64,000 bases of DNA from Bactrocera neohumeralis (GCF_024586455.1 NC_065921.1:78382720-78446719); one strand, 5' to 3'. Shown: positions 1 to 12,379, counted from the first letter of the stretch. Notes: generated by a model not told the origin, from the letters alone. Program-made: numbers and translations.

Positions 1-345
1 CCTTTAGCAAATTTCGTTTTGCAGCAATCTTAAGGGTTATTACTCGACACAAGTTGTCAAAGTTGCATGGAGGAGAGTGAGGTGGAAACATTCAGTTACT
101 TATTCCTCCACTGTCCGGCTTTTTCAAGACTCAAAGGACTTTTTCGATTTAAATTTATCTATTATATAGGAGTTTTAGGCGTTCTAAGATGCTCAGGAGA
201 GACCCCTTTTAAGATCGACCTCATATCTTATACTAACTTATACTGTATAAAAACTTTGATAAACCATGAGACTCAGAGCACAATCTTATATGCACAACCA
301 GAACTACTTATACTGAGGAGCTTATGATTCGACATCCTTTGTATT
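1..345 (+). mobile_element. LINE ORF2 C-terminal remnant (RNase H-bearing family)
   Basis: Codons from base 67 read MEESEVETFSYLFLHCPAF. This matches the C-terminal Cys-His region seen again at 30.97 kb, 41.6 kb and, on the other strand, 58.4-58.6 kb, so it is a repeat and not a host gene. The His-Cys pair of the putative zinc-binding segment is kept; the upstream Cys pair is lost. The element is cut by the window edge, and its downstream part is too decayed to place an end. Confidence 0.5.
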
Positions 346-405
346 AGCTCTCAATTTAGAGCTTTTCCAATGGTTTATTTCTTCTTGTTAGTTAGACTAG
401 GGTGC

Positions 406-507
406 TCGAATCTCTGCTCCTTTTTATGGTCCAGAGTGTTCGAAGTAATACCTCGTTCGAATCTCTCCTCCATTTTCGGATCCAGAGTGTTCGAAATATT
501 ATCTGGT
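406..507. repeat. Tandem duplication, two copies of 51 bp
   Basis: TCGAATCTCT begins at 406 and again at 457, and the two 51-bp units align along their whole length, both carrying CCAGAGTGTTCGAA. No coding content was seen. The rest of 346-1098 holds only a T-run near 814-830 and no recognised gene. Confidence 0.6.
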
Positions 508-1098
508 TAGTCAATCACATAAACTGAGTGTTAATTGGTACTGCTTCTACTCTATTGATTTATTTACTGCCATAGCTTGAAAAACTAACCTAACAAATAA
601 TTTTTATCTTTCTTTTTTTATTTCTCAAACACTGTATATACAAATTTGCGTATATGTGTGTATGTATGTACGCGAAAGCACGCCATTTTGTTCACTTGCA
701 CCTGTAGGTCACGTCGCCTCATTAATATTCAAACTGCAGAACTCGGCGTACGCTTCACTCGCTGTATTTCCGCTACAAATACAAAATTAATTTTATACAG
801 CTCGTGGGGAGTATTTTTTTTTTTTTTTTGAAAGTAAGTCTCAATACGGATATTACGTAATATTTACATATCTCCGATAAAAGCAACAATTTGATTTAAT
901 TGAAATGCAGCGGCCATTATATTGATGCCATCTGTAGCATTATAGACTGGATGCTGCCTTTGGTCGATTAGGTCGTTTTGTGGATGGAGCAAGGCACTAC
1001 TATATTATGAGTATTTTCCTATGAAATCTTATATGAAAAATTTTCCAAAAAATTTGGAACCAACTTGTGTTCTAGTTATTAGAGTTGGCAAATAATAT

Positions 1099-1630
1099 AA
1101 CGGGTGATCCAAGTTGAGGTTTTTTTTTTTGACAGATCACGCGTGAGTCATGTTATTTTTGTTTACCAATCTTAAGCAGTCATTATTGTATAATATTCGA
1201 CCGAATAGAACACGTTCAACATGCAGTGTAGAAAATATAGCAGTCGTAGCTGAGAGCGTACCCGGAGACCGTGGAGAGTCGATTCGGCGCCGTTCGCAGC
1301 AACTGACCCATGGAACGATTTGGCGCATTTTACATCGAGATCTCAAGTTGAAAGCGAAGCAAATACAGCTTGTGCAAGAACTGATGCCGCTCGACCTTCC
1401 CAAGCGATATTGCTCCGGCCTTGGAGGACGGCATCATGCTTGTCGAACGAGTCATCGAAAATTGGACTCCACATATGGACCATCTGAATCGTAGCCGCGG
1501 TCAACATTTGTAAGAGATAATCTTCAAAAAATGCCAAAGAATGTTTTTTCGAATGATAGTAAACATTCCCCATTACATTTGAAGCTTCTGTGTTTTTCTT
1601 TAAAAAAGTAGGGAACTTCTTTATTAGGAT
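1099..1630 (+). mobile_element. Tc1-like element, internally deleted derivative
   Basis: The left end GGGTGATCCAAGTTGAGGT and the following GACAGATCACGCGTGAGTC match the terminal region of the longer copies at 9.9 and 19.8-21.1 kb. Codons 1192-1413 give the N-terminal DNA-binding part (NIRPNRTRSTCSVENIA, then RGESIRRRSQQL). At about 1430 the sequence jumps to the C-terminus (ERVIENWT, then NRSRGQHL), so the whole catalytic DDE core is deleted. Such a derivative could only have moved with transposase supplied in trans. The right terminus is eroded and its position is approximate. Confidence 0.75.
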
Positions 1631-1799
1631 CTCTGATCTGCCTTCCTTGTCGTATTTGCGCCATCTATTGAAAAAAGCAAGCGCAGTACTCGTATCCAAT
1701 ATCGAACTATCTTATTTTCTTCGATGCATATTTCAACCCAATTTTCGAAAGAACAAGAAAAAGTTACAACAAAACAATGGTTTACTGAAATCTCCTACA

Positions 1800-2120
1800 G
1801 AAAATTATGGGAGCGGGTAAACCGCGACTCGCGCAAAGTCACAGGAGCATGCGATTACACATCTACACAGGGCGATCAAAAATGGTTAATGGAGTGGGCG
1901 CCGGAATCTATTGTTCCGAACTAGATCTCAAGCGACCCTTCAAGCTACCGAAATACTGCAGTATGTTCCAGGTGGAAGTTTTTCCGTCCAGGAAAGCGGC
2001 TAAGTTAGCTAACTACGCAGTAAACAACATGAAAAAGATCAATATATACGTCGAGAGCCAGGCGACAATTAAGGCAATAATCTCACATGGCTTTAAGTCA
2101 GGGAAAGTACTGTGAAGCAG
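1800..2120 (+). pseudogene. LINE RNase H domain fragment
   Basis: Frame +1 from about 1843 reads LHIYTGRSKM, then VGAGIYCSEL, FQVEV and NIYVESQATIKAI. These are the successive strands of an R1/I-type LINE RNase H domain. Of the usual catalytic acids, the first Asp (YTDGSK context) is replaced after a small indel, the Glu of QVEV is kept, and the Asp of VDSQ has become Glu. It is dead. It stops at 2115 without a recognisable 3' tail. Confidence 0.6.
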
Positions 2121-3197
2121 GAAGACAGTAAATGTAGTGGCTGCCGGAAAGTGGCTATATATACTGATATACTGGGTTCTTGGGTTCCTCTGTTTTTTGT
2201 GTTCAGTCTTAGAACTCATTTTAGATAACTAGAGGATTCGTCAAGGGACCATTAGGTCTGTATATGGCGTGACAGCTGGAAAATATAACCTAATCGAACC
2301 GAACCTAACCTAAGTAATCATTATGCATATATATCGTCTGTTAGATTCGCTAAGGCTTTTGGGTTTTGTATTATTTCACTTTTGTTTTATATCTCTCTTA
2401 AGCCTTACCTATCTTCTACCTTCTTCTTTACTGGCACAACCCTGAGTAGGGACGGATTGCCTTCTAATTTTGGCTCGCCTTCAAATGGATGTTCTTTGGC
2501 TACCCAGAGGATACTTGGTCTAATACCGGAAATCGTGAGCTGTTTGAGTCATATCTGAAAGAATGTTTTTGGCCACTCCCAAGTGAATGGCGCTCAGAGA
2601 ACTTTCCTCACTTGCGTGAACTTCTATACATGACTCCATCCTCTAATCCTATCTTCTGCACTTTTTAATTATTCATAATTCTTTTATAAAGTGGTCGTTT
2701 GTTTGAATTTGACGTACCAAACCTGCAAGGACCTCCAACCATCATATAACCCTGCTTAACTGCCAATATTTTAAAATTGCTGTATTATGTCCCGATTAAG
2801 AAACAAATCCACTCCGTTTAAGTAGAAATTAGCAACCACATACTTTACTTGCTTTCCATATAGTTTCAAAGCTACTCATATACATATTTAGTCCATTATG
2901 GCCCAATAAATTTGACCGCAAATTGCATTGTTCTCAGCTAAATACTAAATCGTCGGTAATTGGGGCATAATTGTTAAATTGCAGTTAACGGGGAATGTCA
3001 ACCGTAATTACTATGCACTGGCCATTTTGTAAGCATGCAGCGGTTTGCAGGGAGAGCAGCAGAGGCATGGTCAAATGAAAGTGATTGCACTATTTTAAGG
3101 ACCCATTTGATATACTAGTATATAAGGAGGTAAAGTAAGAGCTGAGCTCTGAGAGAAAAAAGTAAAGGACTAAATTAGGTATTAAAATAAGAAAAAA
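2121..3197. other. No gene recognised; one small dispersed repeat
   Basis: No supported coding region. Bases about 2560-2620 (TTTTTGGCCACTCCCAAGTG and the following GAATGGCGCTCAGAG) recur at 46,330-46,385, so a short dispersed repeat lies here. The remainder is AT-rich, unrecognised sequence. Confidence 0.5.
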
Positions 3198-3450
3198 AAA
3201 CGTGAACTTCGGTTGCACCGAAGATATAATAATCTTCACAAATACAAAATATTCCTTATGGCAATTTGATCGGTTAGTTTTTAAAGCAGCTCTATGCTAT
3301 AGTCATCCGATTTGAACAATTTCTTTGGAAATTACAATGATCAAAGCCGAATTTGCTGAAAAAATCTTGTTACATTAAACAGTTTTTCATACAAGAATTT
3401 GATTCCGATCCATCAGTTTGTATGGTAACTACATGTTATAATGATCTTTC
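3198..3450 (-). repeat. Dispersed 153-bp-module repeat, copy A
   Basis: Read on the minus strand it contains the family core (TACAAACTGATGGATCGG, CTTGTATGAAAAACTG, CAATTTCTTTGG) and ends in the hairpin CTTCGGTTGCACCGAAG at about 3210-3226. About one and a half modules remain. It directly abuts an RTE LINE. Confidence 0.65.
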
Positions 3451-3459
3451 CTCTTCCTC

Positions 3460-4690
3460 TGCTTCACCCGGAGTGTACTGCATCAAATACTCTCAGAACT
3501 GAACTGTTTTCATACATTCGGACAACATGTCCTAGCCAGCATAGCCGCGGTCTTTAATTCGCTGAACGATGTCCATGTCTTCAGATATCTTGTACAGCTC
3601 ATCGTTCCACTGACTGCGCTATTCGTCGTTGCCAATGCGCAAAGGATCATGACCTTTCGCAGACCCTTTCTCTCGAAAATTTGTAAGACCAACTCATTAC
3701 ATGTTGTCATCGTCCAAGCCTCTGCTCCATATAGCAGGACGGGAGTAATGAGTGAAAATATTGTACCTTCTCTATTCAGCTCTGTAGCTCGAATTATTTT
3801 CTCCAGCAGTAGATTAAAGAAGTCGTGCGACAGTAAGTCGTAAGTAAGTTGTCTGAAATCTCGTTTGGTAATGAACCGCTTGGAGAGCTCTTTTCGGATT
3901 CTGACGGAACTTTTGGTATTGCTCAATGTCAGTGTGAACTGCCGTATTACTTTTGCGGGGATACCAAATTCAAACAAAGCGGCATAAATGCGATGTGATG
4001 TGTGTCGATCTTCTTTTCACCGGTCTTTTTTCAGTTGTTGATTTTCCAGGTCTGAAGCCATACTGATAAGGTCCAATCAGTTTGTTGACGGTGAGCTTTA
4101 ATCTTTGAAATCGTAGACTTGATAGAACCTTATATGCGATTTTGAGGAGGCTTATCCCACGGTAGTTGGCGCCGATTGTGGGGTCTCCCTATTTGTGGAT
4201 TGGGCAGAGCACACTTAAATTCCAATCGTTGGCTAGACCGGCAATCCATCGGTCCCCGCCGCTTCGTTGTTCTTTAGACGGATAATTGCTTTTCGGACTT
4301 CTTCATGGTTGGGCTAAGGAACGTCTATGTCATAGTCATCGTTTGGGGAATCGGGTTCACCATCTCCTGGTGTTAAGTTTTCACTTCCATTCAGCAGGTT
4401 GGAGCAGTGTTCCCCCATAATTTTAGTATACTCTGGACATCAGTCACTAGATCACCTCTAAGTTTTCAACCGGAGTAGGCTCCGGTCTTGAAATCTTCTC
4501 TTAGTTGCCGCATCTTTTCTTGGAATTTCGAGCATTACTCCTGTCGGCCAGCTTGTCAAGCTCTTCGTACTCACACATTTCGGGCTCTCACTTTTTTTTG
4601 TCTGCAAATGCGACTCGTTTCGCTCTTCCAATATCGGTATCTATCCCATCCCGCATGTGTTGTGGTTGATTGTAACGTTGCGAGTTAGGC
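3460..4690 (-). mobile_element. RTE-type LINE reverse transcriptase fragment
   Basis: Minus-strand reading gives reverse-transcriptase blocks. ANYRGISLLKIAYKVL-like codons lie near 4090-4180, then PYQYGFRPGK-like codons near 4050-4080. The 3' half of ORF2 follows at 3977-3510, where TPVLLYGAEAWTM is typical of RTE-clade elements. Many stops and frame changes make it a pseudogene. The 3' end is recognisable; the 5' part fades near 4690. Related pieces occur at 7.3, 18.4, 24.9, 26.9, 35.1 and 53.4 kb. Confidence 0.75.
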
Positions 4691-7004
4691 AGTCTACCAG
4701 AATTCTGTATACAAAATCGTTGGAAAAATAGTTCCCTCAACTCGATAGTTCCTAACTAGACATATTGCTAAGCCTAATTTAAGTAAAATTTAAACTATTT
4801 TCCTATTTATGGAAGAACATACCTCTGAAATGACTACCGAGAAGAATCGACTATTTAAAAGCTGATCTTATATCAATTAGTCGCCGCCGTTAACAAACGT
4901 CCACTGACCGTCTCTCTGACATGCGGTGAGTTCATTAAATAATCTGCACTTGTCTTCATCTATGCTCACTGACCACAGCCAGACAGAGCATTAACACATA
5001 CTCATACATACATAGGCACACATATACGGCCAGAGCTGCTTATCCGGCCGCACAATGGCATTTTCCGCTCGTGCAACCAGTTGCCAGGTGAGGTGAGCGA
5101 CGAAACTGACATACCAGCTGTGCCAACCGGGCGTATGAGTAACCAACAACCAAGTTGTACAGCAAACAACTCAACAAACAACTAAGTAATAGTTAATAGT
5201 AGCGGAATCGGCAAACGAACACACACGAAACCGTGAATACGCGCGCATGCAACGTTGCATATTGAATAGGAGGAAGCGCCAAGCCAAATGGCATTAGACG
5301 AGGCATGCGGTTGCTCGGTCAGCGTGGGTGTATCTGCATGTGTGTGCGCAACTTGCGCTTGTTGCCTACAATGCCTTGCAATCATAATAATTTTCACCTG
5401 TCTAATATTGCGTTCAGCCGCTGTCGAGGGCGTCTGGGTGCAGCGTGTGGCAAGCAGCTTGAATGGCGATAGTTTGGCACGTAGCAGCGAATGGCAGGTA
5501 GTGCATAAACACGCTCATCAGCGTATGTGTGTTTGTGTGTGTGGATGCACGCTGCATTTTGTGCATATTAGCACATGCTACATGCCGCATGCCGTTGAAG
5601 TAGGTTGGAAAATGCCACGAAGATAGCATACCTGTATATATCATAATGTCCTAGGGTTTAGGGTGGTCCTTACATATCATATCAAACTATTTGCGGCATT
5701 TTTTCGGTAGCTCAAGTGTTATATCGATCTATTAGAGTCTAAAGTATTAAAGGACTATGAATTTTGGTCTGTATTACATGGATCCAGATTTAGACACCTT
5801 TCTTAAATCCAAAAAAATAAAAAAGTGCGCTTAACACAATTTTACACTCACTACCAACAGACTTGTTCTGTAAGCAAATGGAAACGAAATCAGCCCTTAG
5901 ACTGAGGGAATCCTCCCTTTTAGTCGTCATCACACTTAAAAAGTTTCCATTTCTTCCCATTACTATGGTTTTTCGATATCTTACAGAGCTGAATCTAAAT
6001 CTGATCTCCAATATTGCCTTCCCTTTCAGAGAAGAATGGGAATGGAGCGAATTAGGCAAGAGCGTAGAGTTAAGCATCGATACGGATGACTTCAACCTAA
6101 ATAACCGAGTGTGAGGTGACATCTTCTCTACTAAACTAGATACTTAAATCGCCTGCCGGCTACCAGACCACTGTAGTGTCTTTCAAGCGACGACGATTGT
6201 ACAGTGTCTTCTTGACGACGTCTCGGTGTTGCTCAGATAAAACTTTCACGCTGATGAACTTCATCACAAGCACGAGAAGGTTCAGAGAGGAGCCAATAGA
6301 GTGAGCGAACTTTAGTCAGGGTGGTAACACAATGGGCCTCCCAAAGGCCTAAGTGCGTCGTGAGACAGCCATTTAACTACCTACCGATTCAAATTCGTGT
6401 TACGTTGACCCGACTGTCGTGGGAACGGTTTTGTACTGGTCCATTGGTATAGTAGTTGAAATATTTATATTAGATTATACATTAAATCTGATCTCAAAAT
6501 CGAAAGAACTCACGTGGAGAATTACACAAAAGTCCTTTGTACTGGCAAACAGTTTTTAAGTTAGACTAGACTTTCGTTAAAACCCTTACGTACCATCAAA
6601 AATCTGCTACAGTGATTGATTTTGATTCCAGGTATTTGATTTGGATGGCTGAAGGTATGAGAATCAACACCATATCACTTTAGTCTTGCAGCACAATGAA
6701 CGAAGTAGAATCGAGAAGAATATTGTTGAATATATTAGTATAAGAACATTGTTTCACCAAAGAACCTGCTGCTTCTTCCTTCCATTCTTTTCAAAGAAAT
6801 CCAAAAGCAGTTTTTATAGTATCGGTTTGCCGAGAATGCCTTCAAAAAACGATCGTAAAGAGCTTGTCTGATATATTTACATAATAAACACACCGGTTTT
6901 GGGGTATGGTCTTCGGGAATGGTCCAATAGTTGATCTTTTGCTATCATTTCCCTAAACTCATCCCAGTCGTGGACTCATTATGGTATATCCAGAAGTTTG
7001 CAAC
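4691..7004. other. No gene recognised
   Basis: Mostly unique-looking DNA. Bases 4980-5620 have higher GC and short GT/CA runs. Open frames here overlap on both strands and show no domain, start context or splice structure I can defend. No repeat family was recognised between 5640 and 7000. Confidence 0.4.
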
Positions 7005-7205
7005 CAAGTTTGTAACACTCAGAAGGAAGCTTCGTAGGCTCTTAGCTTTTGAGATATCAATATGAAATTTTGCATACGTTCTTCTCTCCCCAAGAAACTG
7101 CTTATATTATTTCGTACCCGCCGATGTTGGACTATTATAGGATATAACTCGCATACAAACTCATTGATCAAACTTAAGTCCTAGTACTGAAAAGCTTTAT
7201 ACAAG
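7005..7205 (+). repeat. Dispersed 153-bp-module repeat, diverged copy B
   Basis: Contains TTTGAGATATCAATATGAAA, then CCCCAAGAAACTGCTTAT, a CATACAAACTCATTGATCAA block and CTTAAGTCCTAGTACTGAAA, all in the order seen in other copies (for example 25,175-25,345). The terminal hairpin is missing. Confidence 0.5.
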
Positions 7206-7304
7206 TATTTGACAATGTTCCTAGAACCTCTGAAGCGTTTGCTCAGACGGAACCAGAACAGCACATTTCATAGAAATTTGGCCAAGTTTCTGCTAACAAT
7301 TGTA

Positions 7305-7887
7305 TTAAAAATTTCACTTTCTTTATTGGCGTGGACACCGCTTACGCGGTTATTCAGCGCGCCAGTTGTTCTTCCTTTTCGTTGTTCACTACCGTAAATT
7401 GGAAATTCTAAGTGTAACGACGTCCTTCTTCATCTGGTCTTTCCAACAGAGTGGAGGTCTTCGTTTTCCTCTGCTTACCACGGTGGGTATTGGGTCGAGT
7501 ACTCTCAGAACTGGAGTGTTTTCATCCATTCAGACGTTATGACTTAATTCGCTGAACACGTCGTATATACAGCTCATCTTTCCATCGACTGCGGACCGTT
7601 GTCAATACGCAAATGTCATAAATCTCCCGCAGAACCTTTGTCTTGAAAACTCGTGTCGCCGACACAATATAGCAGGATGGGGATGATGAGTGACTTGTAG
7701 AATTTGGTCTTTGTGCGTCGAGAGTGGACTTTACATCTCAAGAGCCTACTCAGTCCGAAATAACACCTGCTGGCAAGAGTTATTCTGCGTTGGATTTCGA
7801 CGCTGACATTGTTGTTGCTGTTAATGCTGGTTCCAAGATAGAGAAAATTATCTACGACTTCGAAGTTATGACTGTCAACAGTGACAT
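7305..7887 (-). mobile_element. RTE-type LINE 3' part, split by an insertion
   Basis: The minus strand encodes NFLYLGTSINSNNNVS, then EIQRRITLASRCYFGLSRLL and FYKSLIIPILLYC, a conserved stretch near the end of RTE ORF2. The short 3' end (TTATTGGCGTGGACACCGC on the plus strand at 7320) matches the one at 53,413. The element resumes at 8438 after a foreign insertion, so one RTE copy is split in two. Frameshifts make it inactive. Confidence 0.75.
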
Positions 7888-8422
7888 CCCCCTGCGGGTA
7901 CGGGGGGACCCCTCCGGGTTCGAGGGGAAACCGAATATACCCGCGGTAAGGCATGCCTGTCGTAAGAGGCGACTAAGATCCTGGCCACCAGTCCAGGGCT
8001 GTATGGAAGCTCAACTGGTCGTAGCTTCGGCTACAAGGTCAATACCAAAGACTTTAACCTGGTACCACGGGGAGCAGTAGCCCCTGGAGTTCGCTCCAGT
8101 CTGCTCATTGGGTTTGGCCCTTTGTGGAGATTCGTGGTGGCTGTGGTTAAAACCCAAATCGCGGGAAGAACTGACTTTGTCAGTCGAATGTGCAGTTGCA
8201 TTGCAACCGGGTGCCGGACCCAAAGTACGGCAGAGGTTTTAGATGGGCCTCGAGCCCTACCAAGGTGGTTAGTGTGTCCATGCCACACTGCCGATTGGTA
8301 CTGAAAATCGTTACCCAGTTTTCAGGGCGCTGATCGACGCATTGTATTGATCCGTTGTGCTTTTGAGCACCGTGGAATTAAGCTGTCGCCAGCAGGATCC
8401 CACGTTAAACACTATCAGACGT
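7888..8422. mobile_element. 535-bp GC-rich insertion flanked by a 15-bp target duplication
   Basis: TGTCAACAGTGACAT occurs at 7873-7887 and again at 8423-8437, exactly flanking this segment. The RTE sequence continues on both sides, as shown by an uninterrupted copy at 24.9-25.15 kb. The insert is clearly richer in GC than its surroundings, begins CCCCTGCGGGTACGGGGGG and contains GGTTCGAGGGGA, which resembles a Pol III B box. It has no convincing ORF. It may be a SINE or a 5'-type LINE fragment; the flanking duplication supports retroposition. Confidence 0.7.
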
Positions 8423-8475
8423 TGTCAACAGTGACATGGGAACCAAGTCGCGAGTGCGATGACTGTTTGTTTGAT
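8423..8475 (-). mobile_element. Continuation of the split RTE LINE
   Basis: After the second TGTCAACAGTGACAT, the sequence GGAACCAAGTCGCGAGTGCG matches the RTE copy at 25,135-25,155 (GGAGCCAAGCCGCGAGTGCG), showing that the element continues here before the homology ends. Confidence 0.6.
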
Positions 8476-9334
8476 GACAGAAGATATTTCGTCTTGCCTT
8501 CGTTCACTGCCAGACCCATTTGCTTCGCTTAAAAATTCATAATTTCTTTACAACAAAAAATGATGGAAGTTGTGGTTAAATTGAAGCTAGTTGCTATCTG
8601 AAAAACACTTAGTTGTTTTATAATGATTGCCTAGAAATGAGTACTCTTCGCAAGGACCTTATCGTATTAATTTCAGAACTCGTCCAGTTGAAGTTCATAA
8701 ACCACGATCAACCACATAGCAGTCTGCTATTCGAAAAGCACAGTATTGCAATTTTTTTGTTGAACGCAATGTAGCTTTTATCAGTCAGTAGGGATGAATT
8801 TATAAAATTTCCTGTTTTAACCGACCACCCTCGTACCAAAATACACATTAAATACAATTTCAACTTCGAACCATTGAAACTGCATGCGCTTTTTCATTTT
8901 CTTTCATGTTGTTTACTTTTCTACACACACATATACATTATATATACATTTTCCACATGATTTCCTTCGCCCTGAAGTGCTTGGCAATTTCACAAGTCAA
9001 AAAAATCTTATGGATAGTTGCTGTTTGTTGTATTTCAAAGTGGCTGCACTGACATTATCCGGTTCGGTTGCGCAATAAGCCACTTAAGAATGCTTGCGAA
9101 GGTCGACGTAGAGACAGTTTAATAAAAATAAAATTGGTTAACAAAATTATTTTTATTTACGCCGCTGAGAGACAGTGATTTCATGTCGAACGTGCAACTT
9201 TTTGATTATGCTTCGTTTATTTAGAACAGCAGCTTGCAGGTAAAAATATTTGCGAAGCGCATATCTTTGCATTTTCGAGGGCATTCACTTTCGTGGGCGA
9301 CACAAATTTTACTTCCCCCTTAAGTGGGAAGATC
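8476..9334. other. No gene recognised
   Basis: AT-rich intergenic sequence with no supported coding frame, RNA gene or identified repeat. Confidence 0.4.
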
Positions 9335-9906
9335 TTAACTTCGGCTGCAACGAAGCTACATTCACCTTCAAACGAGTATTTCTTGAGGACATTTTGTCAA
9401 ATGAAAACGCTTTCCATACAAGAACTTATTTTGTATCGGTGAGTTTGTATAACTATGAGTAGTAGTTAGTGCTCTCACATTGGCGGATGCGACAAATGAG
9501 CAGCTTCTTGGGACGGAAAGTAAAAAATTGTGGATCGTTAACTCAAAAACTGAAGAACTATTACGCGTGTATCTAGATAGACGGTCATGGCTAAATCAAC
9601 TCAGCTCGTCACGCTGATCATTTGTATAAGAGATTAGATCTCATTTGCCATGCTGCTTCACTTATTTTTAGATAATCCCTTCAATTGATCACGTTGATGT
9701 GATTATTCTTCAAAATTGAGGTTAGCTGAATGTTTAGAGGGTTTTTTTAAATTTTTTTATATTTTTTTGAAAAATTTCTGCTCTTAGCCAAGACACAACC
9801 CCCATTTCAAAATATTATTGTAGCAGAGTTTCGACCCATGAGCTTAACTCATTAGGTTAGCTAGCATCGGTGGAATGCAGTTCATATTCCACTTCTTCAA
9901 AGTAAC
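9335..9906 (-). repeat. Dispersed 153-bp-module repeat, copy C, with Tc1-adjacent flank
   Basis: On the minus strand the family runs from about 9900 to 9337 and ends in the hairpin at 9337-9357 (AACTTCGGCTGCAACGAAGC on plus). Its 5' part (ATGAGCAGCTTCTTGGGACG, TCATGGCTAAATCAACTCAG, CTTAGCCAAGACACAACCC) is the reverse complement of 21,097-21,440. In both places this stretch lies directly between the repeat and a Tc1-like terminus. Confidence 0.7.
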
Positions 9907-10768
9907 AGGTGCTCCAAGTAAAGGTACTTCCTTCAATGGCCTTTTTTGACAGATCACACGAGAGTCCAACCTTTCCAAGCGACATCGCTTCGTTCTATGG
10001 GCTCTTGAAAAGTTCAGAGAAGATCCGAAGTCTTCGAACCAAATTTTGTTCAGCAGTGAGTCCCATTGCTGGCTCAATGGGCATGTAAACAAGCAAAATT
10101 TCCGCATTTGAGACGAAGAGCAACCTCAAGAGATTCAAGAGCTGCCATTTTCTTCAGAAAAAACAAGGGTTTGGTGTGGTTTGTGGGCCGGTGGATATAT
10201 TTCCGTTCGTTCCATATTTCTTGTCAAGTGATGACAGTGAGAACCTAACCTTTAATGGCGACCATTATTGCGCCCTGATAACCGATTATTTGTTGCCTGA
10301 AAGTGAAGCCCATGATCTCGGCGACATTTGGCTCCAAAAAGACGATGCCACTTCCCACACATTGTATCAATCAATGGATTTATTGAGAGAACACTCCGGT
10401 GAGCAGATAATTTCACGTTTTGGGCACGTCGATTGGCCACCAAGAACGTGTGTGTGTCACGCCGTTAAACTTTTTCCTCTGAGGATAGGTAAAGTCTCTG
10501 CGAATAATCTCACTTCAATTCAGGGCTTGGAGCAAAACATCATGCGTGTCATTCGCTAGTTACCAGTCGAAATGCTCGAACGTGTAATCGAAAATTGGAC
10601 TAAACGGTTGGATCATCTGAGATGTAGTCGTGGCCTACATTTGAAAGAGATAATCTTCAAAAAATAAATGCCAAAGAATGTTCTATCGAAAGAAAAATTC
10701 CTCATACAATTTGAAGTTTCTGCGTTATTTCTTTAAAAAAAAGTGTCGAAACTCGAAATGGATCATCC
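9907..10768 (+). mobile_element. Tc1-like element, internally deleted
   Basis: The left end (GGTGCTCCAAGTAAAGGTAC) and right end (CTCGAAATGGATCATCC) match the inverted termini of the 19.83-21.10 kb copy. Most of the N-terminal region is missing. The DDE core is readable from WLNGHVNKQN (about 10,069) through WLQKDDATSHT (about 10,330), ISRFGHVDWPPRT and a C-terminal QGLEQNIMRVIR. The first catalytic Asp (FSDE in other copies) is Ser here, the second is kept, the third is lost. About 860 bp against roughly 1.27 kb for the longest copy. Confidence 0.8.
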
Positions 10769-11845
10769 TTTAGAAGCTTTAAGATCTTTAAGCCATAAGA
10801 AAAACAGACTTATATAACTATTTTCCTGAATTCCATCCTCGAACAATATAGGTATATATTCGAATAAATATTCTCGCGGTTTCTCGGACACTACTCCGTC
10901 TCTTCTTTATCATAAATGAGTCCTGAAATACTAAAATTTCAGTAGATGAGTCTTTTGGTCATTCTCCAAGCAGAGAATGTTACCAGTCCAGTAGAAAGAA
11001 GAAGCAGACGAGTTCTAAAAACTAACTCTGTTCCAAATTTCGTTATCATAAAGTTTGTATAAGCTCTGCAAGGGTTTGCTGCGATCTTAAAAAAATCTAA
11101 AAAGAAGAGAAAAAGATAGGAAAGTTTACCACAGAAAAACTAGTTGTTTACCGCCTAGATCGTGAAGTTTGTCGGATCCATGTAATCGACATGGAACAAA
11201 AGCACTATACAGAACTATTTGAAGTTCTCTAAATATCAGCACTGAAAGTAAGCGATTATGCGATCTTAAGAAGAGATCTCGCGAGGCAAACGAAGAGTGA
11301 ACAATTTACCAGTAAGCTTGTGGGGCTCCTTAGCTCCAATACAAAAATATTGGTAAGCTCGAAACTAGCCTATAGAGGTAGTACACTAGAAAGAAGCTCA
11401 CATACATCTAAGGATATCTCAAATTTTTGGAAATTAAATCTTCCTTTGGTGAAAGACTTCTCAAATGTAATACAGCTGCTTTTACTACCATTTCGTAGCA
11501 TATTTGTAGGCGCTTACACTTACGCTAGCTATAATAACACTATATTATTTATACATTTTACCGCCTACACTTTCTCCAATACACACTTTCGTATTCAGCC
11601 ACCGAAAATCTCTAACAACGTTGCATTCACTCAAGCCAACAACAAATTTTCAGCTTCCCATGTTGATGTAGCTGTTTGCACGCGAGGTTTACCTGAATAT
11701 CTTAGAGCTTAGCAATCATCATGAATATTTCATTTGACAGCTGAGTTGGCGTTGCCATTCGTTGCTTATTTGTTTTTGCACTTTTCCTTTGGCGATATGA
11801 AATCAACATTATATGAAGCGTTACAGTTGGCCGTTATGACTGCCA
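10769..11845. other. No gene recognised
   Basis: Unassigned AT-rich sequence. A 130-codon open frame at 11,320-11,712 has no domain, conserved motif or splice context and is treated as chance. Confidence 0.4.
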
Positions 11846-11970
11846 ACACACACACATACGCTTACAAATACACTCGCACATTCATTCACATATTCACTCA
11901 CATATTTTTATTCACACACACATTCTTATTCACTCACACCTTCGTATTCACTCACACACAAGCAAGTGCG
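11846..11970 (+). repeat. CA/CTCACA-rich simple repeat
   Basis: Degenerate runs of CACACA, CACTCACA and ATTCACACACA over about 120 bp. A (CATA)n/(TACA)n microsatellite follows at 12,105-12,135. Confidence 0.7.
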
Positions 11971-12379
11971 TTAATAATGTCAGCTCTCACTTTAGGTTAT
12001 CGCCTTACTTTGCTTGGACGAGTCAAGCTGACATTTTTATAAGCTTATGTCTTGGAAAATCGGTTATGATGATATTTCGGAAGTTGTACAGTTATGTTGG
12101 TGTATATACATACATACATACATACATATGTATGTGTACATTTGAAATATAAAATAAATATTTGAATTGCATTTTTATTTGTTGACTTGTTGACGTTAGT
12201 GTTGACTGAAAGAATGAACGTTTCAAAGAAATTATGGAAATGACATTGTGCTGTAATTGCTTAGTGATGAAAATTATGATTGAATTGTAATTGTATTTAA
12301 ATGAAATTTTTAGGCAATATTTAAAATTTTTTTTTTTATTCAGAAAAAAAATTTTATGAATGTTTTATTTCTGCTGATA

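Noticed and set aside
5288..5644. Overlapping frames on both strands in a GC-richer patch
   Set aside because: Both strands are open through GT/CA runs; no motif supports either.
11320..11712. 130-codon frame
   Set aside because: No domain, no good start context, average AT-rich composition; chance ORF.
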